A stretch of 64,000 bases of DNA from Sphingomonas bacterium (GCF_903642285.1 NZ_CAHJWJ010000007.1:60633-124632), one strand, 5' to 3'. Shown: positions 20,273 through 29,918, counted from the stretch's first letter. A program made the numbers and translations. The notes: generated from the sequence alone by a model not told the origin.

Positions 20273-20839
20273 ATGCGGATCGACCTGATCCCCACCGGCA
20301 AGAATCCCCCGGACGACCTGAATGTCATCATTGAGGTGCCGACCGGCGGGGAGCCCGTAAAATACGAGTTCGACAAGGCGTCCGGCGCGCTGTTCGTCGA
20401 TCGAATCCTGCACACGCCGATGCGCTACCCCGCCAATTACGGTTTCGTGCCGCATACGCTCTCCCCGGACGGCGATCCCCTCGATGCGCTGGTCATCGCG
20501 CGCTCCCCGTTCATCCCGGGCTGCGTCGTGCGCGCGCGCCCGATCGCGGTATTGAATTTGGAGGACGAGGCCGGCGGCGACGAGAAACTGGTCTGCGTGC
20601 CGGTCGATTCCACCTTCCCTTATTATTCGAACGTCGGTGGCCGCAGCGACATGCCGGAAATCGTGTTCGAGCAGATCGAACATTTCTTTACCCATTACAA
20701 AGACCTCGAAAAGAAGAAATGGGTCCGTGTCGGCAAATGGGGCGACGCGGACGAGGCGCGCCGCATCACGCTGGAAGCGATCGAGCGGTACAATGCGGAG
20801 AAGGCGAAGGGCGAGGAAGCGGACCCGGTCGCGACTTGA
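20273..20839 (+). CDS. ppa: Inorganic pyrophosphatase, family I
   Basis: Hydrolyses pyrophosphate and so pulls biosynthetic reactions forward; cytosolic. The 188 residues are somewhat longer than the 175 of E. coli. The metal-binding signature DGDPLDALV is at about 64-72, with the conserved KYEFDK and RYPANYGFVPHTL segments before it, and a C-terminal IEHFFTHYKDLEKKKWVRVGKWG. The ATG at 20273 has AAAGGAC seven bases upstream. It appears to be monocistronic, with a palindromic repeat after it. Confidence 0.97.
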   Translation: MRIDLIPTGKNPPDDLNVIIEVPTGGEPVKYEFDKASGALFVDRILHTPMRYPANYGFVPHTLSPDGDPLDALVIARSPFIPGCVVRARPIAVLNLEDEAGGDEKLVCVPVDSTFPYYSNVGGRSDMPEIVFEQIEHFFTHYKDLEKKKWVRVGKWGDADEARRITLEAIERYNAEKAKGEEADPVAT

Positions 20840-20847
20840 TTTGCGCC

Positions 20848-20943
20848 CGTCACCCCTGCCTCGTGCCGGGGTCCGTCGTGCCGCGAAACCGGAAGGCCGC
20901 GTGTTCGCGGTGCGATGGATGCCGGATTACGTCCGGCATGACG
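20848..20943. repeat. Palindromic intergenic repeat between ppa and ppc
   Basis: CGTCACCCCTGCCTCGTGCCGGGGTCC at the left, GGATGCCGGATTACGTCCGGCATGACG at the right. The two ends each form a small hairpin (CGTGCCGGGG; GCCGG...CCGGC). The same layout recurs at 23829-23911 and 54067-54150. Confidence 0.75.
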
Positions 20944-20999
20944 AAAATCCACCATAACCCCGGTTGACCCCGCCCCCGCCGCAGCGCAGCGTCCCCGAC

Positions 21000-23684
21000 A
21001 TGGCCAGCCTGCCCCCGATCGCGAACAATCCCGATATCCGCTTCCTCGGAGCGCTGCTCGGGGACGTCATCCGCGATTATGGCGGCGCGGACCTGTTTGC
21101 CGCGACCGAAGCGATCCGGCGGGCGTCGATCGACCGCCATCGTAGCGACCATGCGGACGAGCCCGCCTTGGGTGCGCTCGGGCTCGACAAACTGGGGCTC
21201 GACGAGACGCTGGATTTCGTTCGCGGTTTCATGCTGTTTTCGATGCTCGCCAATCTGGCGGAGGATCGGCAGGGGATCGCCGCGGACGACGACGCCGACC
21301 TGTCGTCGGCGATCGAGACGCTGGCGGCGGAGGGGATCGACCGCGCGCAGATCATGACGCTGCTCGACCACGCGCTCGTCGCCCCCGTTCTCACCGCACA
21401 TCCGACCGAGGTACGGCGCAAGAGCATGATCGACCACCGCAACCGGATCGCGCAACTGCTCGCGCTGAAGGATGCGGGGCGTGACGAGACGCCCGATGGC
21501 GACCGGGTCGAAGACGCGATCCGCCAGCAGATCGCCTTGCTGTGGCAGACGCGCGTGCTGCGCCGGGAAAAACTCTATGTCACCGACGAGGTCGATACCG
21601 CGCTGAGCTATCTGCGCGACGTGTTCCTGCCGACGCTGCCCGCGCTCTATCAGCGGTGGGACCGGGCGATGGGCACGCGGGTGCCGAGCTTTCTTCGCCC
21701 GGGCAGCTGGATCGGTGGGGACCGCGACGGCAATCCCTTCGTCACCGCGGAGTCTCTGCGAACCGCGCTTGCCCGGTCCAGCGCGGCGGTGCTCGAATAT
21801 TATCTGACGGCCGTCCACGCGCTTGGTGCGGAACTGTCGATCTCGAGCACGCTCGCGCAAGTCGACGACGCGGTCGAAGCACTCGCCGCGGCAAGCGGCG
21901 ACGGCGCGGCAAGCCGGCAGGACGAACCCTATCGCCGCGCCTTGTCGGGCATCTATGCGCGCCTGACCGCGACACATGCCGCGCTGACCCGCAAACCCGC
22001 GCCGCGCCCCTCCCTGCTGCCGGGCGAGCGCTATGCGGACCCGCAAGCGTTCCGCGCCGATCTGGTCGCGCTGGCGCATGCGCTGTCGGTGCAGACGCCG
22101 CTACGCTCGGGCGGGGCGCTCGGGCGGCTGATCCGCGCGGTCGATACGTTCGGCTTCCACCTCGCCACGCTCGACATGCGGCAGAACTCCGCCGTGCATG
22201 AGCGCGTCGTCGCCGACCTGCTGAAGGTCGCGGGGGTCGAGGCCGAGTATCTCACGCTGGACGAGGCGGCGCGGGTCGCGTTGCTACGCCGCGAACTCGC
22301 CAGTCCGCGTCCGCTTACCAGCCCCTATGCAACCTATGCCGAGGAAACCCGGGGCGAACTCGCGATCATGCACGCCGCCGCCGAGGCGCACGCGACCTAC
22401 GGCCCGGGCTGCATCGCCAACTATATCGTGTCGATGGCGCAGTCGGTCAGCGATCTGCTCGAAATCCAGCTGATGATGAAAGAGGTCGGCCTCTACCGCC
22501 CCGCCGCCGGCGACGCGCCCGCGACCGCCGCGGTGATGGCGATCCCGCTGTTCGAGACGATCTGCGATCTGGAGGCTGCGCCCGGCATCATGACCGACTG
22601 GTTCGCGCTGCCCGAGGTCGCAGCGCAAGTCAGCGCACGCGGCCATCAGGAAGTGATGATCGGCTATTCGGACAGCAACAAGGACGGTGGTTACCTGACC
22701 TCGACCTGGAGCCTGTCCAAGGCGTCGACCGCGCTGAAGCCGGTGTTCGAGGCGGCGGGGGTCGGCATGCAGCTGTTCCACGGCCGCGGCGGCGCGGTCG
22801 GGCGCGGCGGCGGGTCGGCCTTCGCCGCGATCCGCGCGCAGCCTTCAGGGACCGTACAGGGCCGCATCCGCATTACCGAACAGGGCGAGGTGATCGCGGC
22901 GAAATACGGCACCCGCGACAGCGCGGCGAAAAGCCTGGAGGCGATGGCGTCTGCCGCGCTTCTCGCGAGCCTGGAGCCGTCGCGGCTGTCCGACGCGGAG
23001 AACAAGGTCTTCGCCGACGCGATGGACACGCTGTCCGACACCGCGTTCCACGCCTATCGCGATCTCGTCTACGCGACGGAGGGCTTCCGCACCTTCTTCC
23101 GCCAGATGACGCCGCTGACGGAGATCGCGGGCCTCAAGATCGGATCGCGCCCCGCCAGCCGGACCAAGTCCGACGCGATCGAGGATCTGCGCGCGATCCC
23201 CTGGGTGTTCAGCTGGGCGCAGGCGCGCGTCATGCTGCCCGGCTGGTACGGCGTCGGCGCGGCGATCGACGCGTTTCCCGACAAGGCCTTGCTGGCGGAG
23301 ATGGCCGAGGGCTGGCCGCTGTTCGCCGCGACGCTGGCGAATCTCGAAATGGTGCTGGCGAAGTCGGACATGGCGATCGCGGTGCATTATGCCGGGCTGG
23401 TGGAGGACCGGGGCCTGCGCGACACCGTGTTCGGCCGGATTCGCGACGGCTGGCATTTGACGCGCGACGGGTTGCTGGCGGCGACGGGGCAGACGCGGCT
23501 GCTGGAGAAGCACCCCGCGCTCGACGCGTCGATCCGGCTGCGATTGCCCTATATCGAGCCGCTGAACCTGCTCCAGATCGAACTGCTGAAACGCCACCGC
23601 GCGGGCGAGGCGGATGCGCGGATCGGCGAGGGCATCCTGCTGTCGATCAACGCGATCGCGACCGCGCTTCGGAATTCGGGGTAG
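21000..23684 (+). CDS. ppc: Phosphoenolpyruvate carboxylase
   Basis: Carboxylates PEP to oxaloacetate, replenishing the TCA cycle. The 894 residues match the bacterial enzyme. Visible: the catalytic His134 in VLTAHPTEVRRKSM, GSWIGGDRDGNPFVT, GYSDSNKDGGYLTS, the Gly/Arg loop FHGRGGAVGRGGG, and a short C-terminus ALRNSG in place of the common QNTG. The ATG at 21000 (MASLPPIANN) is preferred to an upstream TTG at 20964 that adds an unconserved Pro-rich leader. It is followed by two palindromic repeats and then convergent era. Confidence 0.96.
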   Translation: MASLPPIANNPDIRFLGALLGDVIRDYGGADLFAATEAIRRASIDRHRSDHADEPALGALGLDKLGLDETLDFVRGFMLFSMLANLAEDRQGIAADDDADLSSAIETLAAEGIDRAQIMTLLDHALVAPVLTAHPTEVRRKSMIDHRNRIAQLLALKDAGRDETPDGDRVEDAIRQQIALLWQTRVLRREKLYVTDEVDTALSYLRDVFLPTLPALYQRWDRAMGTRVPSFLRPGSWIGGDRDGNPFVTAESLRTALARSSAAVLEYYLTAVHALGAELSISSTLAQVDDAVEALAAASGDGAASRQDEPYRRALSGIYARLTATHAALTRKPAPRPSLLPGERYADPQAFRADLVALAHALSVQTPLRSGGALGRLIRAVDTFGFHLATLDMRQNSAVHERVVADLLKVAGVEAEYLTLDEAARVALLRRELASPRPLTSPYATYAEETRGELAIMHAAAEAHATYGPGCIANYIVSMAQSVSDLLEIQLMMKEVGLYRPAAGDAPATAAVMAIPLFETICDLEAAPGIMTDWFALPEVAAQVSARGHQEVMIGYSDSNKDGGYLTSTWSLSKASTALKPVFEAAGVGMQLFHGRGGAVGRGGGSAFAAIRAQPSGTVQGRIRITEQGEVIAAKYGTRDSAAKSLEAMASAALLASLEPSRLSDAENKVFADAMDTLSDTAFHAYRDLVYATEGFRTFFRQMTPLTEIAGLKIGSRPASRTKSDAIEDLRAIPWVFSWAQARVMLPGWYGVGAAIDAFPDKALLAEMAEGWPLFAATLANLEMVLAKSDMAIAVHYAGLVEDRGLRDTVFGRIRDGWHLTRDGLLAATGQTRLLEKHPALDASIRLRLPYIEPLNLLQIELLKRHRAGEADARIGEGILLSINAIATALRNSG

Positions 23685-23702
23685 CTTACCCGCACCCCCT
23701 CC

Positions 23703-23807
23703 CCACCCCGGCGAAGGCCGGGGCCCAGCTGCGGGCTTTTGGGTGGCAAGGGAAAGCCCTCTCCAACAAAAACCGTGGCACCTGGGCCCCGGCCTTCGCC
23801 GGGGTGG
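23703..23807. repeat. Palindromic intergenic repeat after ppc, first element
   Basis: CCACCCCGGCGAAGGCCGGG at the left is the reverse complement of CCCGGCCTTCGCCGGGGTGG at the right; about 50 bases lie between the arms. Confidence 0.85.
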
Positions 23808-23828
23808 CGAATGGGACAGCGCGTCCCC

Positions 23829-23911
23829 CGTCACCCCGGCCTCGTGCCGGGGTCCAGGGCCACAAGCGGATCGCTCGCGGTCCTGGATGCCGGGACGAGC
23901 CCGGCATGACG
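23829..23911. repeat. Palindromic intergenic repeat after ppc, second element
   Basis: Starts CGTCACCCCGGCCTCGTGCC and ends GGATGCCGGGACGAGCCCGGCATGACGG, in the same arrangement as 20848-20943. Together with the first element it fills the gap between convergent ppc and era. Confidence 0.8.
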
Positions 23912-23918
23912 GAGGAAG

Positions 23919-24812
23919 CTACTCCACCCAATCCAGGCCGATATCCCGGTACACCCCCCGATCCTCGTCCCAGCCCGGCTTGACCTTCACGTGCAGATAT
24001 AGATGCACCGGCCGCCCCATGATCCCCGACAGCTCCGCCCGCGCGCGCGCGCCGATCTCCTTGATCCGGACGCCGCCCTTGCCGAGCACGATCGCGCGCT
24101 GCGTCGGGCGTTCGACCAGGATCTGCTGGTGGATCTCGACCGATCCGTCCTCGCGTTTCCTATACTGCTCGGTCTCGACCGCGCTCGCATAGGGCAGCTC
24201 GGAATGGAGCTGCAGGTACAATTGCTCGCGCGTGACCTCGGCGGCGAGCGATCGTTCGGTCGCGTCGGACACCTGGTCCTCGGGATAATGCCACGGTCCC
24301 TCGGGCATCGCCGCCGCCAGCGCGGCCTTCAGTTCGGGCACCCCGTCCCCCGTTGCCGCACTGACGAACCAGGTTTCCTCGAAAGGAATCAAGGCGTTCA
24401 GCCGCTCGGCATGCAACAGCAGCTTCGCCTTGTCCGCCAGATCGACCTTGTTCAGCACGAGATGGATCGGCGCGCTGCGTCCGACCAGCGCTTCGACGAT
24501 GTCGGTCACCTTCCTGCCAAGCCCGCCCTTCGCATCGATGACCAGCAGGATGATGTCCGACCCCTCCGCCCCGCCCCAGGCGGCGGCGACCATCGCCCGG
24601 TCGAAGCGGCGCTTGGGTTCGAAGATACCCGGCGTATCGACGAGCAGGACCTGCGCATTGCCCTCGATCGCGACCCCCATCAACTTGGTCCGCGTCGTCT
24701 GCGCCTTCGGGCTGACGATCGCGACCTTCTGCCCGACCAGCATGTTGACGAGCGTCGACTTACCCGCATTGGGTGCCCCGACGACGGCGACGAGCCCGCA
24801 GGATTCGGTCAT
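23919..24812 (-). CDS. era: GTPase Era, 30S ribosome assembly factor
   Basis: Binds 16S rRNA and helps mature the small ribosomal subunit. The 297 residues have the G-domain motifs GAPNAGKST (12-20, G1), DTPG (59-62, G3) and NKVD (121-124, G4), and a C-terminal KH domain with VLGKGGVRIKEIGARAR. The ATG at 24812 overlaps the last bases of rnc, so era and rnc are coupled. The lepB-rnc-era order is common in Proteobacteria. Confidence 0.97.
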   Translation of the reverse strand: MTESCGLVAVVGAPNAGKSTLVNMLVGQKVAIVSPKAQTTRTKLMGVAIEGNAQVLLVDTPGIFEPKRRFDRAMVAAAWGGAEGSDIILLVIDAKGGLGRKVTDIVEALVGRSAPIHLVLNKVDLADKAKLLLHAERLNALIPFEETWFVSAATGDGVPELKAALAAAMPEGPWHYPEDQVSDATERSLAAEVTREQLYLQLHSELPYASAVETEQYRKREDGSVEIHQQILVERPTQRAIVLGKGGVRIKEIGARARAELSGIMGRPVHLYLHVKVKPGWDEDRGVYRDIGLDWVE

Positions 24813-25492
24813 GTCTTCATTCCTTTGGAGACGGTCAGCCGCGCCAGCAATGCCGCCGCCGCCGCGGTTTCCGCCTCGTGCTTGTTCGCGCCCTCCGCGC
24901 TCGCTTCGTCCGCCCTGCCGACCGAGACGGTAACGGTGAAGCGCGGCGCGTGGTGCGGCCCCGAGCGATCGGCGACGGTGTATTCCGGCGGCCGGCGCTG
25001 GTTCGCGGCGGCCCATTCCTGCAGCGCCGACTTGGGATGTTGCGGCGCGCGCGCGTCGCGGCGGGGGCGGTCGCCCCATAAGCGGCGGACGAGATCGCGC
25101 GCGGCGTCCAGCCCCGCCTCGCGGTAGAACGCGCCGATCAGCGCCTCCATCACGTCGCCAAGCACATTGTCGCTATCCGACGCACCGTCGTCGCGCGCCT
25201 GCTTGCCGAGGCGCAGATGATCGCGCACCGCAAGCCCGCGCGCAACGTCGGCACAGACCGCACCCGTCACCAGCGCGTTCAGCCGCTTCGACAATTGTCC
25301 TTCGGGCTCTGTCGGATACAGCTCGAACAGCCACTCCGCCATCACCAGCCCGAGCACCCGGTCGCCGAGAAATTCCAGCCGCTCATAGGTCGCGATCGCA
25401 TGGCTGCCATGCGTCAGCGCGCGCTCATATTCGCCCAGGTCGCGCGGTACCTGCCCCAGGACGCCGGTCAGCCAGCCGGCGAGATCGCTCAA
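24809..25492 (-). CDS. rnc: Ribonuclease III
   Basis: Cleaves double-stranded RNA in rRNA processing and mRNA decay. Using the TTG that overlaps the lepB stop (TTTTTGA) gives 227 residues, the normal length; GGGGAGGG lies four bases before it. The signature ERLEFLGDRVL is at 37-47, with the second catalytic cluster in LGDVMEALIGAFY. A C-terminal double-stranded-RNA-binding domain runs from about HPKSALQEWAAANQ to the end. An ATG at 25552 inside lepB would add 20 residues and is less likely. Confidence 0.95.
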   Translation of the reverse strand: MSDLAGWLTGVLGQVPRDLGEYERALTHGSHAIATYERLEFLGDRVLGLVMAEWLFELYPTEPEGQLSKRLNALVTGAVCADVARGLAVRDHLRLGKQARDDGASDSDNVLGDVMEALIGAFYREAGLDAARDLVRRLWGDRPRRDARAPQHPKSALQEWAAANQRRPPEYTVADRSGPHHAPRFTVTVSVGRADEASAEGANKHEAETAAAAALLARLTVSKGMKT

Positions 25493-26280
25493 AAACCCTC
25501 CCCGATCCGCTTCCAGCGCGCGGCGGTGAACCAGGTCCACGGTTTGATCCACGACGCCGTGCCGTCGGTCGAGAAGAACGACACCACCGCCTTGCCCTCC
25601 AGCCGGTCCATCGGGATCAGCCCCATCCCCATCGGCGGCGAAAAGCGGCTGTCCGCGCTGTCGTCGCGGTTGTCGCCCATCAGGAACACGGTGCCGGGCG
25701 CGACGGTGTAGACCCCGGTATCGTCGCGGTCCGCATAATAGCCGCGGTCGAGCACATCGTAGCTCTTGCCGTCGGGCAGCGTCTCGCGGAACCGCTGGTA
25801 GCGGCAGATCGGCACGCCGCCCGCGTTATCCTGAAACTGCGCGTCGCAGCTATAGTTGGGCGTGATCGGTATCGTGAAGTCGGGCAGGCGCACCTTGGGC
25901 ACCGCCTTGCCGTCCAGCCATAGCACGCCGCGCTTCATCTGGACCGTGTCGCCCGGCAATCCGATCACCCGCTTGATGACGGCGACCTCGTCGCCCTTGG
26001 GTCCTTCGAACACCACCACGTCGCCGCGCGCCGGCGTGTGCGGCAGGATTCGGCCGGGGATCAGCGGCGCGCCCCAGGGCAGCGACCAGCGCGAATAGCC
26101 GTAATTCCATTTCGAGACGAACAGATAGTCGCCGACATACAGCCGCGGCAGCATCGATTCGCTCGGGATGCTGAACGCCGACAGCACGAAGCTGCGGAAG
26201 ATCGCGACGATGACGATCAGCTTCACGAGGAAGATCAGCGTCTCGACGGTTTCGGATCGGGCGGGTTTCGGCTTGGCCAT
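25489..26280 (-). CDS. lepB: Signal peptidase I
   Basis: Removes signal peptides from exported proteins at the inner membrane. The 263 residues have one N-terminal membrane segment (LIFLVKLIVIVAIFRSFVL), the nucleophile Ser42 in IPSESMLP, and the general-base Lys103 in VAVIKRVIGLPGD, followed by the family motif GDNRDDSADSRF. The start is the ATG giving MAKPKPARSE; the frame is open upstream but unconserved. It is first in lepB-rnc-era and divergent from pgi. Confidence 0.96.
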   Translation of the reverse strand: MAKPKPARSETVETLIFLVKLIVIVAIFRSFVLSAFSIPSESMLPRLYVGDYLFVSKWNYGYSRWSLPWGAPLIPGRILPHTPARGDVVVFEGPKGDEVAVIKRVIGLPGDTVQMKRGVLWLDGKAVPKVRLPDFTIPITPNYSCDAQFQDNAGGVPICRYQRFRETLPDGKSYDVLDRGYYADRDDTGVYTVAPGTVFLMGDNRDDSADSRFSPPMGMGLIPMDRLEGKAVVSFFSTDGTASWIKPWTWFTAARWKRIGEGF

Positions 26281-26395
26281 GGCGCGGGGTTCGCGTACCG
26301 CCACGTCCACGTCAAGCACGGGCATCGCGTACGGATCGATTGATCGCGCCGGACGTATCAGGTGCGACCCTGCCATTATCGACACGGAGTGACCG

Positions 26396-27889
26396 ATGCC
26401 CGCCGACTGGTCCGCCATCGAGGCCCTGCCCTCGCCCAAGCTCACCGACCTGTTCGCCGAGGACGACGGCCGTCTGGCCAGGTTCAGCCTGGATGTCGCC
26501 GGCATCCATTTCGACTGGTCGAAGACGCATCTGACCGCCGACGCGCTGACCGCGTTCGAGGCGCTCGCAAAGCAGATGGACCTGGCGGGCAAGCGCGAGG
26601 CGATGTTCGCCGGGCAGCACGTCAACACGACGGAAGACCGCCCCGTCGAGCACACCGCCGAACGCGGCGAGGGCAATGACGAAAGCGTCGCACGCGCCGC
26701 GCAATATCACGCGCGGATGCGCACGCTGATCGACGCGATCGAGGCGGACGCGCTGGGGCCGATCCGCTATATCCTCCATGTCGGCATCGGTGGCTCCGCG
26801 CTCGGGCCGCATCTGCTGGTCGACGCGCTCGGTCGGGATCACGACCGGTACGAGACCGCGATCGTATCGAATGTCGACGGCACGGCGCTGGAAGATGTGT
26901 TCGAACGGTTCGATCCCGCGACGACGTTACTGGTGATCGCCTCCAAGACGTTCACCACGACGGAAACGATGCTGAACGCCAATTCGGTGATCCAGTGGAT
27001 GACCGCCAACGGCGTCGACGACCCCTATGGCAAGGCGATCGCGCTGACCGCATCACCCGACAAGGCAGTCGAATGGGGCGTCGACGAGACGCGCGTGCTG
27101 CCCTTTTCGGAAGGCGTCGGCGGCCGTTATTCGCTGTGGTCGTCGATCGGCTTCCCCGCCGCGCTGGCGCTAGGCTGGGATTGTTTCCAGGAACTGCTCG
27201 ACGGCGCGGCCGAGATGGACCGGCATTTCCGCCTGACCGCGCTTCACGAGAACGCCCCCGCGCTCGCCGCCTTCGCCGATCTTTACTACACGCAGGTCCG
27301 CCGCGCCGAAACGCGCGCGCCCTTCGCCTATGACGAACGGCTGCGGTTGCTGCCGAGCTATCTCCAGCAGCTGGAGATGGAGTCTAACGGCAAGGGCGTG
27401 ACCAAGGAGGGCGCGCCCGTCGGCCGCCCGACCGCGGCGATCACCTGGGGCGGGGTCGGCACCGACGCGCAGCATGCGGTGTTCCAGCTTCTCCACCAGG
27501 GGACGCATTTGGTGCCGGTGGAGTTCCTGGCGGTCATCGAGGCAGGCGACATGCTCGACGCGGACCATCACCGACAATTGCTGCTGAACGCCTTTGCGCA
27601 AGGCGCGGCGCTGATGAAGGGCAAGCAGGTCGATGATCCCGCGCGCAGCTATGCGGGCGACCGGCCGTCCTCGACCCTGCTGCTCGATACGCTCGATGCA
27701 CGGACGCTGGGCGCGCTGATCGCCTTCTACGAGCACCGGGTGTTCGTGAACGGGGTGCTGCTGGACATCAATTCCTTCGACCAGTTCGGCGTCGAACTCG
27801 GGAAGGAAATGGCGAAGGAAGCCGCGAAGGGCGGCGGCGATTTCGATCCGTCGACGACTGACCTCATCAAGCGCGCCGGGCTCGATTGA
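26396..27889 (+). CDS. pgi: Glucose-6-phosphate isomerase
   Basis: Interconverts glucose-6-phosphate and fructose-6-phosphate. The 497 residues carry HVGIGGSALGPHLL near 127-140, the phosphate-binding SKTFTTTETMLNA, EMESNGKGV, and the C-terminal signature SFDQFGVELGKEMA. The N-terminal MPADWSAIEALPSPKLTDLF is shorter than in E. coli (549 residues), as is usual for alphaproteobacteria. Its stop overlaps a possible TTG start of the DUF4174 gene. Confidence 0.96.
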   Translation: MPADWSAIEALPSPKLTDLFAEDDGRLARFSLDVAGIHFDWSKTHLTADALTAFEALAKQMDLAGKREAMFAGQHVNTTEDRPVEHTAERGEGNDESVARAAQYHARMRTLIDAIEADALGPIRYILHVGIGGSALGPHLLVDALGRDHDRYETAIVSNVDGTALEDVFERFDPATTLLVIASKTFTTTETMLNANSVIQWMTANGVDDPYGKAIALTASPDKAVEWGVDETRVLPFSEGVGGRYSLWSSIGFPAALALGWDCFQELLDGAAEMDRHFRLTALHENAPALAAFADLYYTQVRRAETRAPFAYDERLRLLPSYLQQLEMESNGKGVTKEGAPVGRPTAAITWGGVGTDAQHAVFQLLHQGTHLVPVEFLAVIEAGDMLDADHHRQLLLNAFAQGAALMKGKQVDDPARSYAGDRPSSTLLLDTLDARTLGALIAFYEHRVFVNGVLLDINSFDQFGVELGKEMAKEAAKGGGDFDPSTTDLIKRAGLD

Positions 27890-28323
27890 TCGCGGATAAT
27901 GTGAGGCGGTGGGGCGTTGAGACGGATATGCCGATCCAGCTCCCACCCATCATGCCCGTCATCGTCGCACCGACGGCCGTTTCGGTCGCGGCGATGAAGG
28001 GAAAGCGCCGCGTGCTGATCCTCGTCGGCCCCGCCTTTGACGACCCGTCGCTTCGGAAGGAACAGCAGGCGCTCGACGGGTGGCGGGTGCAGGCAGCGGT
28101 CCGCGACGTGACCATGGTCGTCATCGTCGGCGATCATATCGCGGGCGCGGCGGACGACGCCGCGGCGGTCCGCCGGCACTGGAACCTGCCGTCGGACCAC
28201 TTCGCGATGATCCTGATCGGCAAGGACGGTCATGAGGCGTTCCGTACCGACAATCCGGTGGCGGCGGCCGTCCTGACGCAGACGATCGACGCCATGCCGA
28301 TGCGGCGGGCGGGACAGCGCTGA
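27886..28323 (+). CDS. DUF4174 domain protein
   Basis: A 145-residue protein (131 if the ATG at 27928 is used). The central part KRRVLILVGPAFDDPSLRKEQQALDGW and the end HFAMILIGKDGHEAFRTDNPV fit DUF4174, a small thioredoxin-like fold without a CxxC motif. No Cys pair is present, so redox catalysis is unlikely. The function is unknown. The TTG overlapping the pgi stop suggests coupling, but the start is uncertain. Confidence 0.65.
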   Translation: MIADNVRRWGVETDMPIQLPPIMPVIVAPTAVSVAAMKGKRRVLILVGPAFDDPSLRKEQQALDGWRVQAAVRDVTMVVIVGDHIAGAADDAAAVRRHWNLPSDHFAMILIGKDGHEAFRTDNPVAAAVLTQTIDAMPMRRAGQR

Positions 28324-28367
28324 AGCTAAACTATCATGGAAATCATCACGCGATATGGAGAACGGTG

Positions 28368-28568
28368 ATGAGGGTTAGCTTGGACATCGATGAGCAGCTG
28401 TGGAAGGACGCTATGGGCGCTACAGGCTGTCAGACCAAACGGGCCAGCGTCGATGTCGCGCTGAGACGGACGCCCGCCGCACGGCAAGCGGAGATAGCGT
28501 GGAAAGAACGCTGCGCTCGAACAACAACTGTCGCCGATGGTGAAGTTTCAAACGCGTCGGAGGTTTAG
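28368..28568 (+). CDS. Orphan VapB-like antitoxin (ribbon-helix-helix)
   Basis: A 66-residue protein beginning MRVSLDIDEQLWKDAMGATG, then QTKRASVDVALRR. This matches the VapB/DUF2191 antitoxin pattern of a short beta strand followed by two helices. VapB normally lies directly before a VapC PIN-domain nuclease, but here gor starts at the next base after the stop and no PIN domain is nearby. The C-terminus after RQAEIAWKERC is unlike the usual toxin-binding tail. TGGAGAACGGTG lies before the ATG. It may be a decayed module or a regulator used alone. Confidence 0.6.
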   Translation: MRVSLDIDEQLWKDAMGATGCQTKRASVDVALRRTPAARQAEIAWKERCARTTTVADGEVSNASEV

Positions 28569-29918
28569 ATGCCCGAATACGACTACGACCTCTTCGTCAT
28601 CGGCGCCGGTTCCGGGGGCACGCGCGCGGCGCGGGTCGCGGCGGCGCACGGCGCGAAGGTCGCGGTGGCGGAGGAGTACCGGGTCGGCGGGACCTGCGTC
28701 ATCCGCGGCTGCGTACCCAAGAAGTTGCTCGTCTACGGTGCGCATTTCGCGGAGGATTTGAAGGACGCTGGCCGCTTCGGCTGGAATGTGCCCGCGCAAT
28801 GCGATTTCGACTGGAAGACGCTGCGCGACAACGTGTTCGAGGAGGTCGACCGGATCAACAAGGCCTATACGCAGACGCTGGAGACTGCGGGGGCCGAAAT
28901 CGTTCATGCGCGCGCGGAGGTTACCGGACCGAACAGCGTCCGGCTGTCGACCGGCGAGACGAAGACCGCCAAGACCATCCTCATCGCGGTCGGCGCACAT
29001 CCCGCGATCCCCGCCTGCCCGGGGCATGAACATGGCATCACCTCGAACGAGGCGTTCCACCTGGACGCGATCCCGAAGCGCATCCTGATCGCGGGCGCGG
29101 GCTATATCGCCAACGAGTTCGCCGGCATCTTCCACCAGTTCGGCGCGCACGTCACGCTCATCAACCGGACCAAGGACATCCTGCGCGGCTACGACCTGTC
29201 GATCCGCGACCGGCTGCTCCAGATCTCGCTGATGAAGGGGCTGGACTTCAAGTTCGACGCGGGCTTCGAGGGGATAGAGAAGACCGACGACGGCTGCTTC
29301 ACCGTGTCGCTGGCCGGGCATGATCCGGTGACGGTCGATCTGGTGATGTTCGCGACCGGCCGCATCCCGAATACCAAGGGGTTGGGCCTGGACAGCGCGG
29401 GCGTGACGCTGGACGATGCGGGTGCGATCGTCGTCGATGCGGACAACAGGTCGAGTTGCGACAGCATTTACGCGATCGGCGACGTAACCAACCGGGTCCA
29501 GCTGACCCCGATCGCGATCCGGGAAGGCCAGGCGTTCGCCGAGAACCTGTACGGTGCGGGCAATGTCCGGGTCGATTACGAGAACATTCCCTCCGCGGTC
29601 TTCAGCCACCCGCCGCTGGCCGGCGTCGGCATGACCGAGGCGCAGGCGCGGCAGAAGCTGGGATCGGTGAAGGTCTATTCCTCCGATTTCCGCCCGATGA
29701 AGAACGTGCTGGCGAACCGCGACGAGCGCGCGCTGTACAAGATGGTGTGCGACGGCGAGACCGACCGCGTCGTCGGCATCCACATGATCGGCCCCGACGT
29801 GCCCGAGATCATCCAGGCCGCGGCGGTGGCGGTGAAGGCGGGGCTGACTAAGAAGCAGTTCGACGAGACCGTGGCGCTGCATCCGACGATGGCGGAGGAG
29901 TTGGTGCTGTTGAAGTAG
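28569..29918 (+). CDS. gor: Glutathione-disulfide reductase
   Basis: Reduces oxidised glutathione with NADPH; FAD flavoprotein. The 449 residues show the FAD motif VIGAGSGGTRAAR (10-22), the redox-active disulfide in GGTCVIRGCVPKKL (Cys43 and Cys48), the NADPH motif IAGAGYIANEFAG, the second FAD motif IYAIGDVTNRVQLTP, and the C-terminal catalytic ALHPTMAEE. Its GGAGGT ribosome-binding site lies in the end of the VapB-like gene, and its ATG follows that stop directly. Confidence 0.95.
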   Translation: MPEYDYDLFVIGAGSGGTRAARVAAAHGAKVAVAEEYRVGGTCVIRGCVPKKLLVYGAHFAEDLKDAGRFGWNVPAQCDFDWKTLRDNVFEEVDRINKAYTQTLETAGAEIVHARAEVTGPNSVRLSTGETKTAKTILIAVGAHPAIPACPGHEHGITSNEAFHLDAIPKRILIAGAGYIANEFAGIFHQFGAHVTLINRTKDILRGYDLSIRDRLLQISLMKGLDFKFDAGFEGIEKTDDGCFTVSLAGHDPVTVDLVMFATGRIPNTKGLGLDSAGVTLDDAGAIVVDADNRSSCDSIYAIGDVTNRVQLTPIAIREGQAFAENLYGAGNVRVDYENIPSAVFSHPPLAGVGMTEAQARQKLGSVKVYSSDFRPMKNVLANRDERALYKMVCDGETDRVVGIHMIGPDVPEIIQAAAVAVKAGLTKKQFDETVALHPTMAEELVLLK

